From Bacteroidales bacterium (GTDB taxonomy: Bacteria > Bacteroidota > Bacteroidia > Bacteroidales > UBA1715): 44,184 nucleotides of DNA. The stretch lies in NCBI GenBank assembly GCA_017552705.1, contig JAFZOY010000007.1, forward strand, positions 1 through 44,184, read 5' to 3'. The notes below the pieces were generated by a model that was given only the letters and a program-made list of their open reading frames with translations, was not told the DNA's origin and did no database searches. The translations under genes and the position numbers were made by a program. Numbering within the stretch: position 1 is the first letter of the stretch; every line of letters starts with the position of its first letter. Below are positions 9,594 to 17,296 of the stretch, piece by piece.

Positions 9594-9621
9594 ATTTGTT
9601 AAGGTTTAATTCTTAATGTAA

Positions 9622-9650
9622 CAAATATAAGTTTTTTGAGAAAATAACAA
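9622..9650 (-). promoter_or_regulatory. Promoter of the Crp/Fnr gene
   Basis: The minus strand shows TTG (9650-9648), an 18-base spacer and TATATTTG (9629-9622), the best-spaced Bacteroidota promoter here along with those of yajC and the 10741 gene. Confidence 0.7.
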
Positions 9651-9733
9651 GGACATTTCAGTAAAAATTTTCAAAAAATCCAATGGGTTTCACGGTTATT
9701 TTAGAAATCTACGGTCATATAGAAGTTTTTCAA

Positions 9734-9741
9734 TATATTTG
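9734..9741 (+). promoter_or_regulatory. -7 element of the serine acetyltransferase gene
   Basis: TATATTTG is an exact TAnnTTTG match, 22 bases before ATG 9764. No -33 TTG is apparent, which might mean activator dependence. Confidence 0.55.
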
Positions 9742-9763
9742 TATTCAGAATAAATGAATTGCG

Positions 9764-10648
9764 ATGGACAACAGGAAACAAATAATACAAACTGTACAAG
9801 AACTCTCATCCCCTGAGTCGTACAATTTGGTGTACCACAAATCGAATGGCGACGTACCAATGCCGTCGGTCAACGCGTTGGCTAAAATCGTGGAAACGAT
9901 ACAGGAAATCATTTTCCCAGGCTATTTCGGGCGCGATGTGGTGTGCCACGACACAATCAGTTTTTACACTGGCGTAAATGTTGACAAACTTTTTGCGATG
10001 CTTTCGCAACAAATCCAACGAGGACTATTGTTCGACTGCAATGAATGTAAAGATCTGACGAAAGAAAAAGCCGCTCAAATGGCAGAGGACATTGCCGTGG
10101 CGTTCATCAAACGTCTGCCCTACATTCGCCACATGCTTTCGCTCGACATTCAGGCGGCATACAACGGCGACCCTGCGGCAAAATCATACGGCGAAATCAT
10201 TTTCTGTTATCCTGTAATAAAAACCTTGCTTCATTATCGCACGGCACACGAACTGCTGTTGCTCAACGTTCCGCTGATTCCACGAATCATCACGGAAATG
10301 GCACATTCCCTTACGGGAATCGACATCCACCCTGCCGCACAAATCGGCGAATATTTCACCATTGACCACGGCACAGGCGTCGTAATTGGAGCCACTTGTA
10401 TTATTGGTAACCATGTACAACTGTATCAAGGTGTTACGCTTGGTGCGAAGAACTTCCCGCTCGACGAGAACGGCAATCCAATAAAAGGTATTCCACGCCA
10501 CCCGATTGTTGAAGATGATGTGATTATCTACTCAAACGCAACGTTGCTGGGACGAATCACCATAGGCAAAGGCGCAGTGATTGGTGCAAACGTGTGGGTT
10601 ACGCACGATGTGGAACCAAAAGCGAAAGTACTTGAACGGAAATTATAA
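9764..10648 (+). CDS. cysE: Serine O-acetyltransferase, EpsC/CysE type
   Basis: A 294-residue cytoplasmic enzyme that transfers acetyl from acetyl-CoA to L-serine, the first step of cysteine synthesis. An N-terminal helical domain of about 180 residues precedes a left-handed beta-helix of hexapeptide repeats. The repeats carry the serine acetyltransferase hallmark IHPAAQIGEYFTIDHGTG, then VVIGATCIIGN, GVTLGAKNF and IIYSNATLLGRITIGKGAV. The long N-terminus fits the EpsC form common in Bacteroidota rather than the 270-residue enteric CysE. No cysK is adjacent. The C-terminus is short and ends soon after the helix, so CysK-complex formation through a C-terminal Ile is not indicated. Confidence 0.88.
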   Translation: MDNRKQIIQTVQELSSPESYNLVYHKSNGDVPMPSVNALAKIVETIQEIIFPGYFGRDVVCHDTISFYTGVNVDKLFAMLSQQIQRGLLFDCNECKDLTKEKAAQMAEDIAVAFIKRLPYIRHMLSLDIQAAYNGDPAAKSYGEIIFCYPVIKTLLHYRTAHELLLLNVPLIPRIITEMAHSLTGIDIHPAAQIGEYFTIDHGTGVVIGATCIIGNHVQLYQGVTLGAKNFPLDENGNPIKGIPRHPIVEDDVIIYSNATLLGRITIGKGAVIGANVWVTHDVEPKAKVLERKL

Positions 10649-10676
10649 ATCCTTGCATCACATTTCATGTATCGCA

Positions 10677-10705
10677 TTGTTTTTGAAGTAAAAAACGTAT
10701 ATTTG
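10677..10705 (+). promoter_or_regulatory. Promoter of the small membrane protein gene
   Basis: TTG (10677-10679), an 18-base spacer and TATATTTG (10698-10705), followed by a leader of about 30 bases to ATG 10741. Confidence 0.65.
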
Positions 10706-10740
10706 TAACAATAATATTCTCACAATTAAAAATTTGAATT

Positions 10741-10986
10741 ATGCTTCTTGGTCTTTTATTATCACTTGCAATTGGCGCTTTGGCAGGATTTTTAGGTAGC
10801 AAAATCTTCAGTGGCGCAGGTAAAGGTTTGTTGCTCAACTTATTAATTGGTATTGGCGGCGGTTTTCTTGGAGGCGGGCTATTCGGATTAATTGGCATTG
10901 GCGGCGGTAGCATTCTTTGGCAGCTGATTAGTGCCACTGTTGGAGCTATCGTTTTGTTGTGGATAATTTCACTGATTAAGAAATAA
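10741..10986 (+). CDS. GlsB/YeaQ/YmgE-like small glycine-rich membrane protein
   Basis: An 81-residue protein that is almost entirely hydrophobic, with three predicted helices separated by glycine-rich turns (GGGFLGGGLFGLIGIGGG) and a short Lys-Lys tail. Length and pattern match the transglycosylase-associated (Tag, YeaQ/YmgE) family. These are often stress-induced inner-membrane proteins of unknown mechanism, and the family name is historical. It has its own promoter. The lipoprotein gene follows 36 bases downstream and may be co-transcribed. Confidence 0.8.
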   Translation: MLLGLLLSLAIGALAGFLGSKIFSGAGKGLLLNLLIGIGGGFLGGGLFGLIGIGGGSILWQLISATVGAIVLLWIISLIKK

Positions 10987-11022
10987 CTCCGCAAGAGAAA
11001 GGCGTAATCCGTCTTCTTTTGT

Positions 11023-11496
11023 ATGAAACACTTTTACCTATATATAATTGTACTGCTTGTTTTCACAAGTTGTCACAACACGTATCCGGAATACGACAAT
11101 GTTCCGAAAGTGGAGTTTTTATATGCGCCGGTGGTGAATGATTCCACCGACAATACAATATTGTTCACCTTTATGTTATACGACGGCGACGGAAATTTCG
11201 GATTAGAGACAAAAGACACCGTTGCGCCGTATATCGACACATTCCAACAAAATTTCTACGCAACCGCCTACTCCCTACAAAACGGCGACACCACGCAACT
11301 ACCCTACACATTCAGTTATCGGATTCCACGTTTGCGTGGCGAAAACCAACACAAATTCATCAAAGCAAAAGTGAACATCGACATTACACTTGCAAAGTCG
11401 GTATTTCCTTACGACAGTGTATTTTTCACATATTTTGTGTACGACAGGGATTTACAGAAAAGCAATGTTGACACAAGTTCTATCATAACATTCTAA
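11023..11496 (+). CDS. Predicted lipoprotein of unknown function
   Basis: A 157-residue protein with a lipoprotein signal peptide. A hydrophobic stretch YIIVLLVFTSC ends in Cys17, a plausible lipidation site. The mature part is rich in beta strands and contains an Asp/Gly-rich LYDGDGNFGLETKDT turn. I do not recognise a characterised family, though similar short lipoproteins occur widely in Bacteroidota. The perfect hairpin at 11503-11529 follows six bases after the stop codon. Confidence 0.75.
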   Translation: MKHFYLYIIVLLVFTSCHNTYPEYDNVPKVEFLYAPVVNDSTDNTILFTFMLYDGDGNFGLETKDTVAPYIDTFQQNFYATAYSLQNGDTTQLPYTFSYRIPRLRGENQHKFIKAKVNIDITLAKSVFPYDSVFFTYFVYDRDLQKSNVDTSSIITF

Positions 11497-11502
11497 AAAA
11501 AT

Positions 11503-11529
11503 GGAGGGACAATGAAACATTGTCCCTCC
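11503..11529. terminator. Perfect 12-bp hairpin, terminator-like with U tract on the minus side
   Basis: GGAGGGACAATG (11503-11514) and CATTGTCCCTCC (11518-11529) pair perfectly around AAA. On the plus strand no T run follows. On the minus strand seven T follow after one A. It may therefore terminate minus-strand RNA better than the lipoprotein transcript. Confidence 0.55.
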
Positions 11530-11563
11530 GCGAGGTGTGTAAAGTATAGTAATTTCTTCGCAA

Positions 11564-11571
11564 CAAATATA
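11564..11571 (-). promoter_or_regulatory. Orphan minus-strand -7 element
   Basis: The minus strand reads TATATTTG with no coding region behind it. RNA started here would run about 60 bases into the 11529-11503 hairpin and its U tract. No -33 TTG is seen, so activity is uncertain. Confidence 0.3.
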
Positions 11572-11692
11572 CACTTTTTTGTATATATAAAAATCTTTTT
11601 TTCGTTTTTAGTGACGCATCCCTTAAAAAACACGTTATTTTAATGTTAATAACTTATTCCACCACTTTTCCGTTTATTTCGATAAAATAAAC

Positions 11693-11700
11693 TATTTTTG
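11693..11700 (+). promoter_or_regulatory. -7 element of the PUR-family gene (and probably pyrBI)
   Basis: TATTTTTG matches TAnnTTTG, 30 bases before ATG 11731. Its TTG at 11698 is in frame with the gene and is rejected as a start. Confidence 0.55.
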
Positions 11701-11730
11701 AAAAAAGTAGTAAGATTTAGTAGAACGGAT

Positions 11731-12039
11731 ATGGAAAATTCAAATCAAATGGACAGAGAGGAAGTTTTTTCTAAGCCTGTCAAAGCAGGAAAAAGAACAT
11801 ATTTTTTTGATGTAAAGAAAACAAAGAACAACGATTACTTTCTAACCATCACAGAAAGTAAACGTATCTCGGACGGTGAAGATGGCGTTTCGTACGAAAA
11901 ACACAAAATATTCTTGTATCAAGAAGATTTCGAGAAATTTTTGAACGGAATGAACGAAGCCGTTGATTTCGTCACGGCAGAAAATCCGAACTTCGTTCCA
12001 AGAAGTTCGCAAAAAGACGATTCTGATTTTGGTTTTTAA
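11731..12039 (+). CDS. DUF3276/PUR-alpha-like nucleic-acid-binding protein
   Basis: A 102-residue protein of the Bacteroidota DUF3276 (PUR) family. It carries the strand pattern VFSKPVKAGKRTYFFDVKKT, then DYFLTITESKR and an acidic C-terminal tail ending in Asp-Phe-Gly-Phe. Family knowledge: PUR repeats bind single-stranded DNA or RNA, and the bacterial members have no settled function. The start is ATG 11731, because the upstream TTG at 11698 lies in the promoter. The stop codon lies 12 bases before a terminator hairpin and 50 bases before pyrB. The end of this gene could therefore take part in controlling pyrB. Confidence 0.85.
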   Translation: MENSNQMDREEVFSKPVKAGKRTYFFDVKKTKNNDYFLTITESKRISDGEDGVSYEKHKIFLYQEDFEKFLNGMNEAVDFVTAENPNFVPRSSQKDDSDFGF

Positions 12040-12051
12040 TGTTGCAAGATT

Positions 12052-12079
12052 GAGCTGGTTGGTTGCCAGCTCTTTTTTT
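12052..12079 (+). terminator. Intrinsic terminator/attenuator just upstream of pyrB
   Basis: GAGCTGG (12052-12058) and CCAGCTC (12066-12072) form a GC-rich stem followed by seven T. The pyrB ATG begins only ten bases later, leaving no room for a promoter after it. A U-rich stretch (about 12020-12044) precedes it, as at the E. coli pyrBI attenuator. Confidence 0.8.
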
Positions 12080-12089
12080 ATAATGTATT

Positions 12090-13004
12090 ATGAATAAGGC
12101 AAAAAGTTTAGTATCGATCACCGACTTCGATGTTGAGGAATATCTGAAAATCCTTGAACTTGCGGCGAAGTTTGAAGCAAACAGTTATCGTAACGTGTTA
12201 AACGGCAGAGTTATAGCATCGCTTTTCTTTGAACCGTCAACACGTACCCGACTCAGTTTCGAAAGTGCCATCAACCGATTGGGCGGACGTGTAATCGGTT
12301 TCTCCGACATTGAGACAACCAGCTCCACCAAAGGGGAAACGTTGCACGACACAATCAAAATCATATCAAACTACTGCGATTTGATTGTGATGCGCCATCC
12401 TCTCGAAGGTGCGGCAAAATTCGCAAGCGAAGTGGCAAATGTTCCAATTATCAACGCTGGCGACGGAGCAAACCAACATCCAACACAAACATTGCTCGAC
12501 ATGTATTCCATCACTAAAACACAGGGCACGCTGAACAATCTGTCAATCGCACTTATCGGCGACCTGAAATATGGACGAACGGTACATTCACTCATTATGG
12601 CGATGAAATATTTCAACCCGACATTCCATCTGGTTGCGCCACCTGAACTTGCCCTGCCGAACGAATACAAAACAATCCTGAAAGAAAACAACATTTCTTT
12701 TTATGAACATACGGAAATGACATCGGTGCTGAACGAGGTTGACATAGTATATATGACACGCGTCCAGAAAGAGCGCTTTTCGGATTTGATGGAATACGAA
12801 AAGACCAAAAACACATACATTCTCCGAAATGATATGCTCGCACACACCAAGGACAACATGAAAATCCTTCATCCGCTCCCACGTGTGAACGAAATACAAC
12901 AGGATGTTGACGCAAATTCAAAGGCATACTATTTTGAACAGGCACGCAACGGAGTGTTCACCCGTCAGGCAATTATCAGCTATCTATTACACTTAAACAT
13001 ATAA
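12090..13004 (+). CDS. pyrB: Aspartate carbamoyltransferase catalytic chain
   Basis: A 304-residue catalytic subunit of aspartate transcarbamoylase, which forms N-carbamoyl-aspartate in de novo pyrimidine synthesis. The carbamoyl-phosphate site motif FEPSTRTR holds S50-T51-R52-T53-R54. HPLEGAA, GDGANQHPTQ and the C-terminal HPLPRVNEI are also present. The length equals the usual subunit. It is four bases from pyrI, so the holoenzyme should be the regulated class B-type complex. An intrinsic terminator immediately upstream implies attenuation control. Confidence 0.97.
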   Translation: MNKAKSLVSITDFDVEEYLKILELAAKFEANSYRNVLNGRVIASLFFEPSTRTRLSFESAINRLGGRVIGFSDIETTSSTKGETLHDTIKIISNYCDLIVMRHPLEGAAKFASEVANVPIINAGDGANQHPTQTLLDMYSITKTQGTLNNLSIALIGDLKYGRTVHSLIMAMKYFNPTFHLVAPPELALPNEYKTILKENNISFYEHTEMTSVLNEVDIVYMTRVQKERFSDLMEYEKTKNTYILRNDMLAHTKDNMKILHPLPRVNEIQQDVDANSKAYYFEQARNGVFTRQAIISYLLHLNI

Positions 13005-13008
13005 ACCA

Positions 13009-13476
13009 ATGGGAAATATTCAAGGAAAACAAATGGTTGTCAGTGCGATTCAAAACGGAACCGTGATTGACCATATCCCAAGCAAAAATTTGTTCAAGGT
13101 CATCTCCATTCTGAAACTTGAAAACATCGACACACAAATAACATTCGGACTCAATCTTGAAAGCAAGAAATTAGGCAGCAAAGCCATCATAAAAATCGCC
13201 GACAAATTCTTTGTGCAAGATGAAATAAACAAAATCGCAATTCTCGCACCAGAAGCTAAACTAAGCATTATAAAAGATTACCAAGTAGTTGAAAAAATGG
13301 TACTTACCTGTCCAGACAAGGTACAAGGCATCACGAAATGTTTCAACCCGAAATGTGTGACAAACCACCAAAATATCACTCCGAAATTCACAGTGATACA
13401 AAAAAGTCCGAACGTGAGCCTGAGATGCGAATATTGCGAAAAGACCACCGATTTCGAACATTTCCAATTCCTATAA
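13009..13476 (+). CDS. pyrI: Aspartate carbamoyltransferase regulatory chain
   Basis: A 155-residue regulatory subunit that binds nucleotides in its N-terminal domain (VSAIQNGTVIDHIPS) and contacts PyrB through a C-terminal zinc domain. The four zinc cysteines are visible in CFNPKC and RCEYC. The gene starts four bases after pyrB and is surely co-translated with it. No terminator follows before the OmpA-type gene 94 bases downstream. Confidence 0.96.
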   Translation: MGNIQGKQMVVSAIQNGTVIDHIPSKNLFKVISILKLENIDTQITFGLNLESKKLGSKAIIKIADKFFVQDEINKIAILAPEAKLSIIKDYQVVEKMVLTCPDKVQGITKCFNPKCVTNHQNITPKFTVIQKSPNVSLRCEYCEKTTDFEHFQFL

Positions 13477-13569
13477 CAGGTTGGTCGCGGAGTCTTTTCT
13501 GGCAAAGAATTTGTATTGACAAAACATAGTTCTCGACGGAGCAAAACAATATTATCTAACATATTGAAT

Positions 13570-15501
13570 ATGAGAAAAATAATCTATATATTAGTGTGCA
13601 TATTCCTTTCGCTGAATCTGTTTGCACAGGAATATTCCTCAAACAATAAAAAGGCTATCGCCGCCTACGAAACGGCTTTGCAAAACTACCAACTGCTCTA
13701 TTACGACAAAGCGGAGGAAAATTTAAAAACCGCACTCAAACAAGACGAATATTTTGTTGAAGCATACTATTTGTTGGCTGGCGTTTACACTCAACAGAAA
13801 GACACAACAAAGATGCTCAACGCCTTACAAACCTGTGTTGACAAATGTGGAGGCTCACATTTGTGGTCAAGATACAAATTAGCATACGAAGAATACAATT
13901 TAGGTATGTATAAAGAAGCATTCGCAAACCTGCAACATTTTAAACGAGCAAACGAAATGCACTCATCCTCAACACTTTCCAAAGTTGAGCAAATGAATTT
14001 GGACGATTTGTTTGAAAAAACGACAAAGGCATTGGAATTGCAGGCACATCCCATCAATTTTTCGCCCCAAAACTTAGGTCAGAACATCAACACACCATAC
14101 GACGACTATCATCCATCGATTACCGTTGACGACAACACGCTCATTTTCACAACGAATCTGCCAACCCAAAATCCACGTGTAAAACAAGAAGATTTGTTTT
14201 CCGCACAGAAAAAAGACGGCAAATGGGAAAAGAGCGTTCCGCTTTCGTCCATCAACACACGGACAAACGAAGGTGCGCAATCAATCACCGCCGACGGAAA
14301 GACGATGTTTTTCACCATCTGCGGAGCGCCAAACGGACACGGCTCCTGCGATATTTACATGACGAAAAAAGTTGGAAACAACTGGATCCAGCCAATCAAT
14401 TTAGGCGAGCCAATCAACAGCAAATATTGGGAATCACAGCCGTCATGCTCCGCCGACGGACGCACGCTATACTTTGCATCGAGCCGTCCCGACGGATTCG
14501 GTAAAAAAGATATCTATGTGTCGTATCTGCAAGCAAACGGACAATGGTCGAAGCCAGCGAATTTAGGCCCAGAAATCAACACAAAATTTGACGACGAGTC
14601 GCCATATATCCACGCCGACGGCACCACATTATATTATGCAACCGACGGCCGTCCGGGAATGGGCAAAAAAGATATTTTCGGCACTAAAAAATTAGACAAG
14701 ACCTCGTGGGCAACCCCTGAAAATTTAGGCTACCCTATCAACACCAACGACGACGAATCGCATCTGATTATCAATGCGGAAGGAACCAAAGGTTATTTTG
14801 CGTCAAACAGATACGGCGGCGTTGGCGGATTCGACATGTATGAGTTCACGATTGACGAGACATTCAAAATCAAGCCAAATCCTGTGACATACGTGCAGTG
14901 TATTGTGTTCGACAACACTACAAAAGCAAAACTTGGGGCGAAAATCATTCTGTCGGATGTGGCAACCAACGAAAAAGTGTTCATCAGCATGTCGGACCAA
15001 CTCACAGGAGAATGTATTGTTCCATTTGTCGAAGGCCATGAATACGCACTTTCGGTGGAACGTTCAGGTTATTTGTTTTACTCGGAAACTGTTTCGTTGG
15101 CAACATTCAAAGGTGCTGAAAAAGTCGATATTCCATTGCAGCAGATCATTGTGGGCAACTATGTTGTGCTGAAAAACATTTTCTTCGACACCGACCAAGT
15201 TTCCTACAAAAAAGAATCAGAACCTGAATTGGAAGCAATCGGTCGTTTTATGAAACAAAATCCAACGGTACATATTGAAATCGGCGGCCACACCGACAAT
15301 GTGGGCAATGCGTCATACAACCAGAAACTCTCCGAAAACAGAGCGACTTACATAGCGGAAGAATTGACCAAAATCTATGGCGTTGCAAAAGAACGAATTA
15401 CGTGGAAAGGCTACGGTAGTTCAAAACCATGCGTTCCAAACGATAGTCCTGAAAACCGTGCGAAAAATCGTCGTACCGAAATGATTATCACAAAAAAATA
15501 A
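13570..15501 (+). CDS. PorE-like outer-membrane protein: TPR, PD40 propeller, CRD and OmpA domains
   Basis: A 643-residue exported protein with signal peptide ending near LFAQ. In order it has TPR-like helices (about 25-155), a run of PD40/WD40-type propeller blades (about 170-430, repeats such as SADGRTLYFASSRPDGFGKKDIY), a carboxypeptidase-regulatory-like beta domain (about 440-530) and a C-terminal OmpA peptidoglycan-binding domain (GGHTDNVGNASYNQKLSENRA). This order and length match PorE of the type IX secretion apparatus in Porphyromonas. Unlike PorE, no lipobox cysteine follows the signal peptide. Homologues of this architecture also occur outside secretion loci, so the role is not fixed. 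ATG 13570 is preferred to 13516 because it starts the signal peptide. Confidence 0.88.
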   Translation: MRKIIYILVCIFLSLNLFAQEYSSNNKKAIAAYETALQNYQLLYYDKAEENLKTALKQDEYFVEAYYLLAGVYTQQKDTTKMLNALQTCVDKCGGSHLWSRYKLAYEEYNLGMYKEAFANLQHFKRANEMHSSSTLSKVEQMNLDDLFEKTTKALELQAHPINFSPQNLGQNINTPYDDYHPSITVDDNTLIFTTNLPTQNPRVKQEDLFSAQKKDGKWEKSVPLSSINTRTNEGAQSITADGKTMFFTICGAPNGHGSCDIYMTKKVGNNWIQPINLGEPINSKYWESQPSCSADGRTLYFASSRPDGFGKKDIYVSYLQANGQWSKPANLGPEINTKFDDESPYIHADGTTLYYATDGRPGMGKKDIFGTKKLDKTSWATPENLGYPINTNDDESHLIINAEGTKGYFASNRYGGVGGFDMYEFTIDETFKIKPNPVTYVQCIVFDNTTKAKLGAKIILSDVATNEKVFISMSDQLTGECIVPFVEGHEYALSVERSGYLFYSETVSLATFKGAEKVDIPLQQIIVGNYVVLKNIFFDTDQVSYKKESEPELEAIGRFMKQNPTVHIEIGGHTDNVGNASYNQKLSENRATYIAEELTKIYGVAKERITWKGYGSSKPCVPNDSPENRAKNRRTEMIITKK

Positions 15502-15550
15502 TAGGCTCGTAAGATTCAACAACAACTGAATCCGTACAAATCACAGGAAA

Positions 15551-15585
15551 AATGACTGATTTTTTCATAATCAGCCATTTTTTTT
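15551..15585 (+). terminator. Intrinsic terminator after the PorE-like gene
   Basis: AATGaCTGATT pairs with AATCAGcCATT with one mismatch, followed by a run of eight T. Confidence 0.75.
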
Positions 15586-15707
15586 CGCTAAAAACGCTTG
15601 TAATTCACTAAAACTCCGTATTATTGCAACGGTTTTGAACGAATAGCAAAACCATAATCCGAAAACTTTGAAAAAATACTTGTAAATAAACTTTTTCTAT
15701 GAATAAT

Positions 15708-15731
15708 TTATAATGCAAACACACATTATAA
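15708..15731 (+). promoter_or_regulatory. Inverted repeat in the rho leader
   Basis: TTATAATG (15708-15715) and CATTATAA (15724-15731) form a perfect 8-bp repeat around CAAACACA, 28 bases before the rho ATG. It could be an mRNA hairpin or a palindromic protein site. I found no exact TAnnTTTG in this 258-base gap. Confidence 0.4.
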
Positions 15732-15759
15732 TATCATACTAATTTTAATCTTTAACCAA

Positions 15760-17145
15760 ATGGACTCGGAAAACCTAAACGAAACCGAACAAAATCAACA
15801 AGAAACTCCTGTTGTAAAAAAAGCAAAAAGACCTCGAAAAACTGTTGTAAAACCTGAAAGTGTTCAATTAGAGGCTGAACAAACCACGGTGACAATCTCG
15901 GCTGAACCACAAATTGAACAACCAACCGCTTCGGAACCAACAAAACAAGCAGTAGAACCACAAGCGGAAGCGCCAACACAACCAACAGAAAACGAGCAAC
16001 AAGCACAACCACAAAAAATCCACGAATTCGACGGAATCATTACAGGAAGCGGTGTTCTTGAAATTATGCAGGACGGCCACGGATATTTGAAATCAAGCGA
16101 TTACAACTACCTCAATTCGCCAGATGACATTTATGTGAGCCAATCGCAAATCAAACTATTTGGTTTAAAAACAGGTGACACTGTTGAAGGTCCGATTCGT
16201 CCACCAAAAGAAGGCGAGAAATATTTTCCTCTTGTAAAAGTTGAAAAAATAAATGGCAGAAGACCAGACGAGGTCCGCGACCGCGTTCACTTCGACCACC
16301 TTACTCCATTGTTCCCCGATGAGAAATTCAACCTCACGGGAAATGGGCATAACGACTTGTCAACCAGAATCATAGACCTATTCACCCCTATCGGTAAAGG
16401 TCAACGTGGTTTGATTGTTGCCCAACCAAAAACAGGTAAGACAACATTGTTGAAAAACATTGCCAACGCAATCGCCGACAACCACCCCGAAGTATATTTG
16501 TTGATTCTGTTGATTGACGAACGTCCAGAGGAAGTTACCGATATGAAACGAAGCGTTCGTGCCGAAGTAATTTCATCTACATTCGACGAACCATCCGACC
16601 GTCACGTGAAAATTGCCAATATCGTGCTCGAAAAAGCAAAACGTTTGGTTGAATGCGGTCACGATGTATGTATCCTTTTGGACTCAATCACCCGTTTGGC
16701 CCGTGCGTTCAATATGGCTCAGCCAGCATCGGGAAAAATCCTCTCAGGTGGTGTTGATGCAAACGCATTGCATAAACCAAAACGTTTCTTTGGAGCTGCC
16801 CGTAACATTGAAGGCGGCGGTTCATTGACAATCATCGCAACTGCATTGACAGAAACAGGTTCGAAAATGGACGATGTGATTTTCGAAGAGTTCAAGGGAA
16901 CAGGAAATATGGAATTGCAATTGGATAGAAAAATTGCGAACAAACGTATCTACCCTGCTGTTGACGTTAATCTTTCGAGTACCCGCCGCGATGATTTGTT
17001 AGTTGACAAACTTCGTTTGAACAAGTGTTGGGTTTTGCGCAAATTCCTTTCGGACATGACTCCAGTGGAAGCAATGGAATTCCTCAGCCAACAAATGCCG
17101 TTGACAAAAGACAACGACGAATTTTTGTTGTCGATGGGGAAATAA
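15760..17145 (+). CDS. rho: Transcription termination factor Rho
   Basis: A 461-residue hexameric RNA helicase that ends transcription. Residues 1-88 are low complexity, rich in Gln, Glu, Pro, Thr and Lys and surely disordered. The cold-shock-like primary RNA-binding domain ([17 protein letters not shown], then [19 protein letters not shown]) follows. The RecA-type motor has its P-loop in [11 protein letters not shown] (about 222-230), the [13 protein letters not shown]alker-B region and the SGGVDANAL loop. Some gut Bacteroides carry a Rho with a much larger disordered insertion. Here only a short N-terminal tail exists. The gene has a long AT-rich leader and a strong terminator. Confidence 0.97.
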   Translation: MDSENLNETEQNQQETPVVKKAKRPRKTVVKPESVQLEAEQTTVTISAEPQIEQPTASEPTKQAVEPQAEAPTQPTENEQQAQPQKIHEFDGIITGSGVLEIMQDGHGYLKSSDYNYLNSPDDIYVSQSQIKLFGLKTGDTVEGPIRPPKEGEKYFPLVKVEKINGRRPDEVRDRVHFDHLTPLFPDEKFNLTGNGHNDLSTRIIDLFTPIGKGQRGLIVAQPKTGKTTLLKNIANAIADNHPEVYLLILLIDERPEEVTDMKRSVRAEVISSTFDEPSDRHVKIANIVLEKAKRLVECGHDVCILLDSITRLARAFNMAQPASGKILSGGVDANALHKPKRFFGAARNIEGGGSLTIIATALTETGSKMDDVIFEEFKGTGNMELQLDRKIANKRIYPAVDVNLSSTRRDDLLVDKLRLNKCWVLRKFLSDMTPVEAMEFLSQQMPLTKDNDEFLLSMGK

Positions 17146-17164
17146 CCAAGATTCACATACCAGA

Positions 17165-17198
17165 AAGCCTCGTGAAACAAAATTCACGGGGCTTTTTT
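17165..17198 (+). terminator. Intrinsic terminator after rho
   Basis: AAGCCTCGTGAA (17165-17176) pairs with TTCACGGGGCTT (17183-17194), with one wobble pair, followed by a T run. Confidence 0.85.
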
Positions 17199-17254
17199 AT
17201 TTTCACGTTCGTCTATTACTCCTTCTACAAATCATTTCAAATTATCATTTTCTG

Positions 17255-17262
17255 TATATTTG
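17255..17262 (+). promoter_or_regulatory. -7 element of the TonB receptor/Tat operon
   Basis: TATATTTG, an exact match, 34 bases upstream of ATG 17297 and directly after the rho terminator. No clear -33 TTG. Confidence 0.6.
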
Positions 17263-17296
17263 CTTAGGTTAATTACAAAGCAGAAAAAAATATTTT

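Noticed and set aside
11568..11585. TATAC...GTATA inverted repeat as a terminator
   Set aside because: Only five A/T-rich pairs with an eight-base loop, too weak to support.
13516..13569. Upstream start for the PorE-like protein
   Set aside because: The 18 extra residues are polar and basic and precede a perfect signal peptide beginning at ATG 13570.
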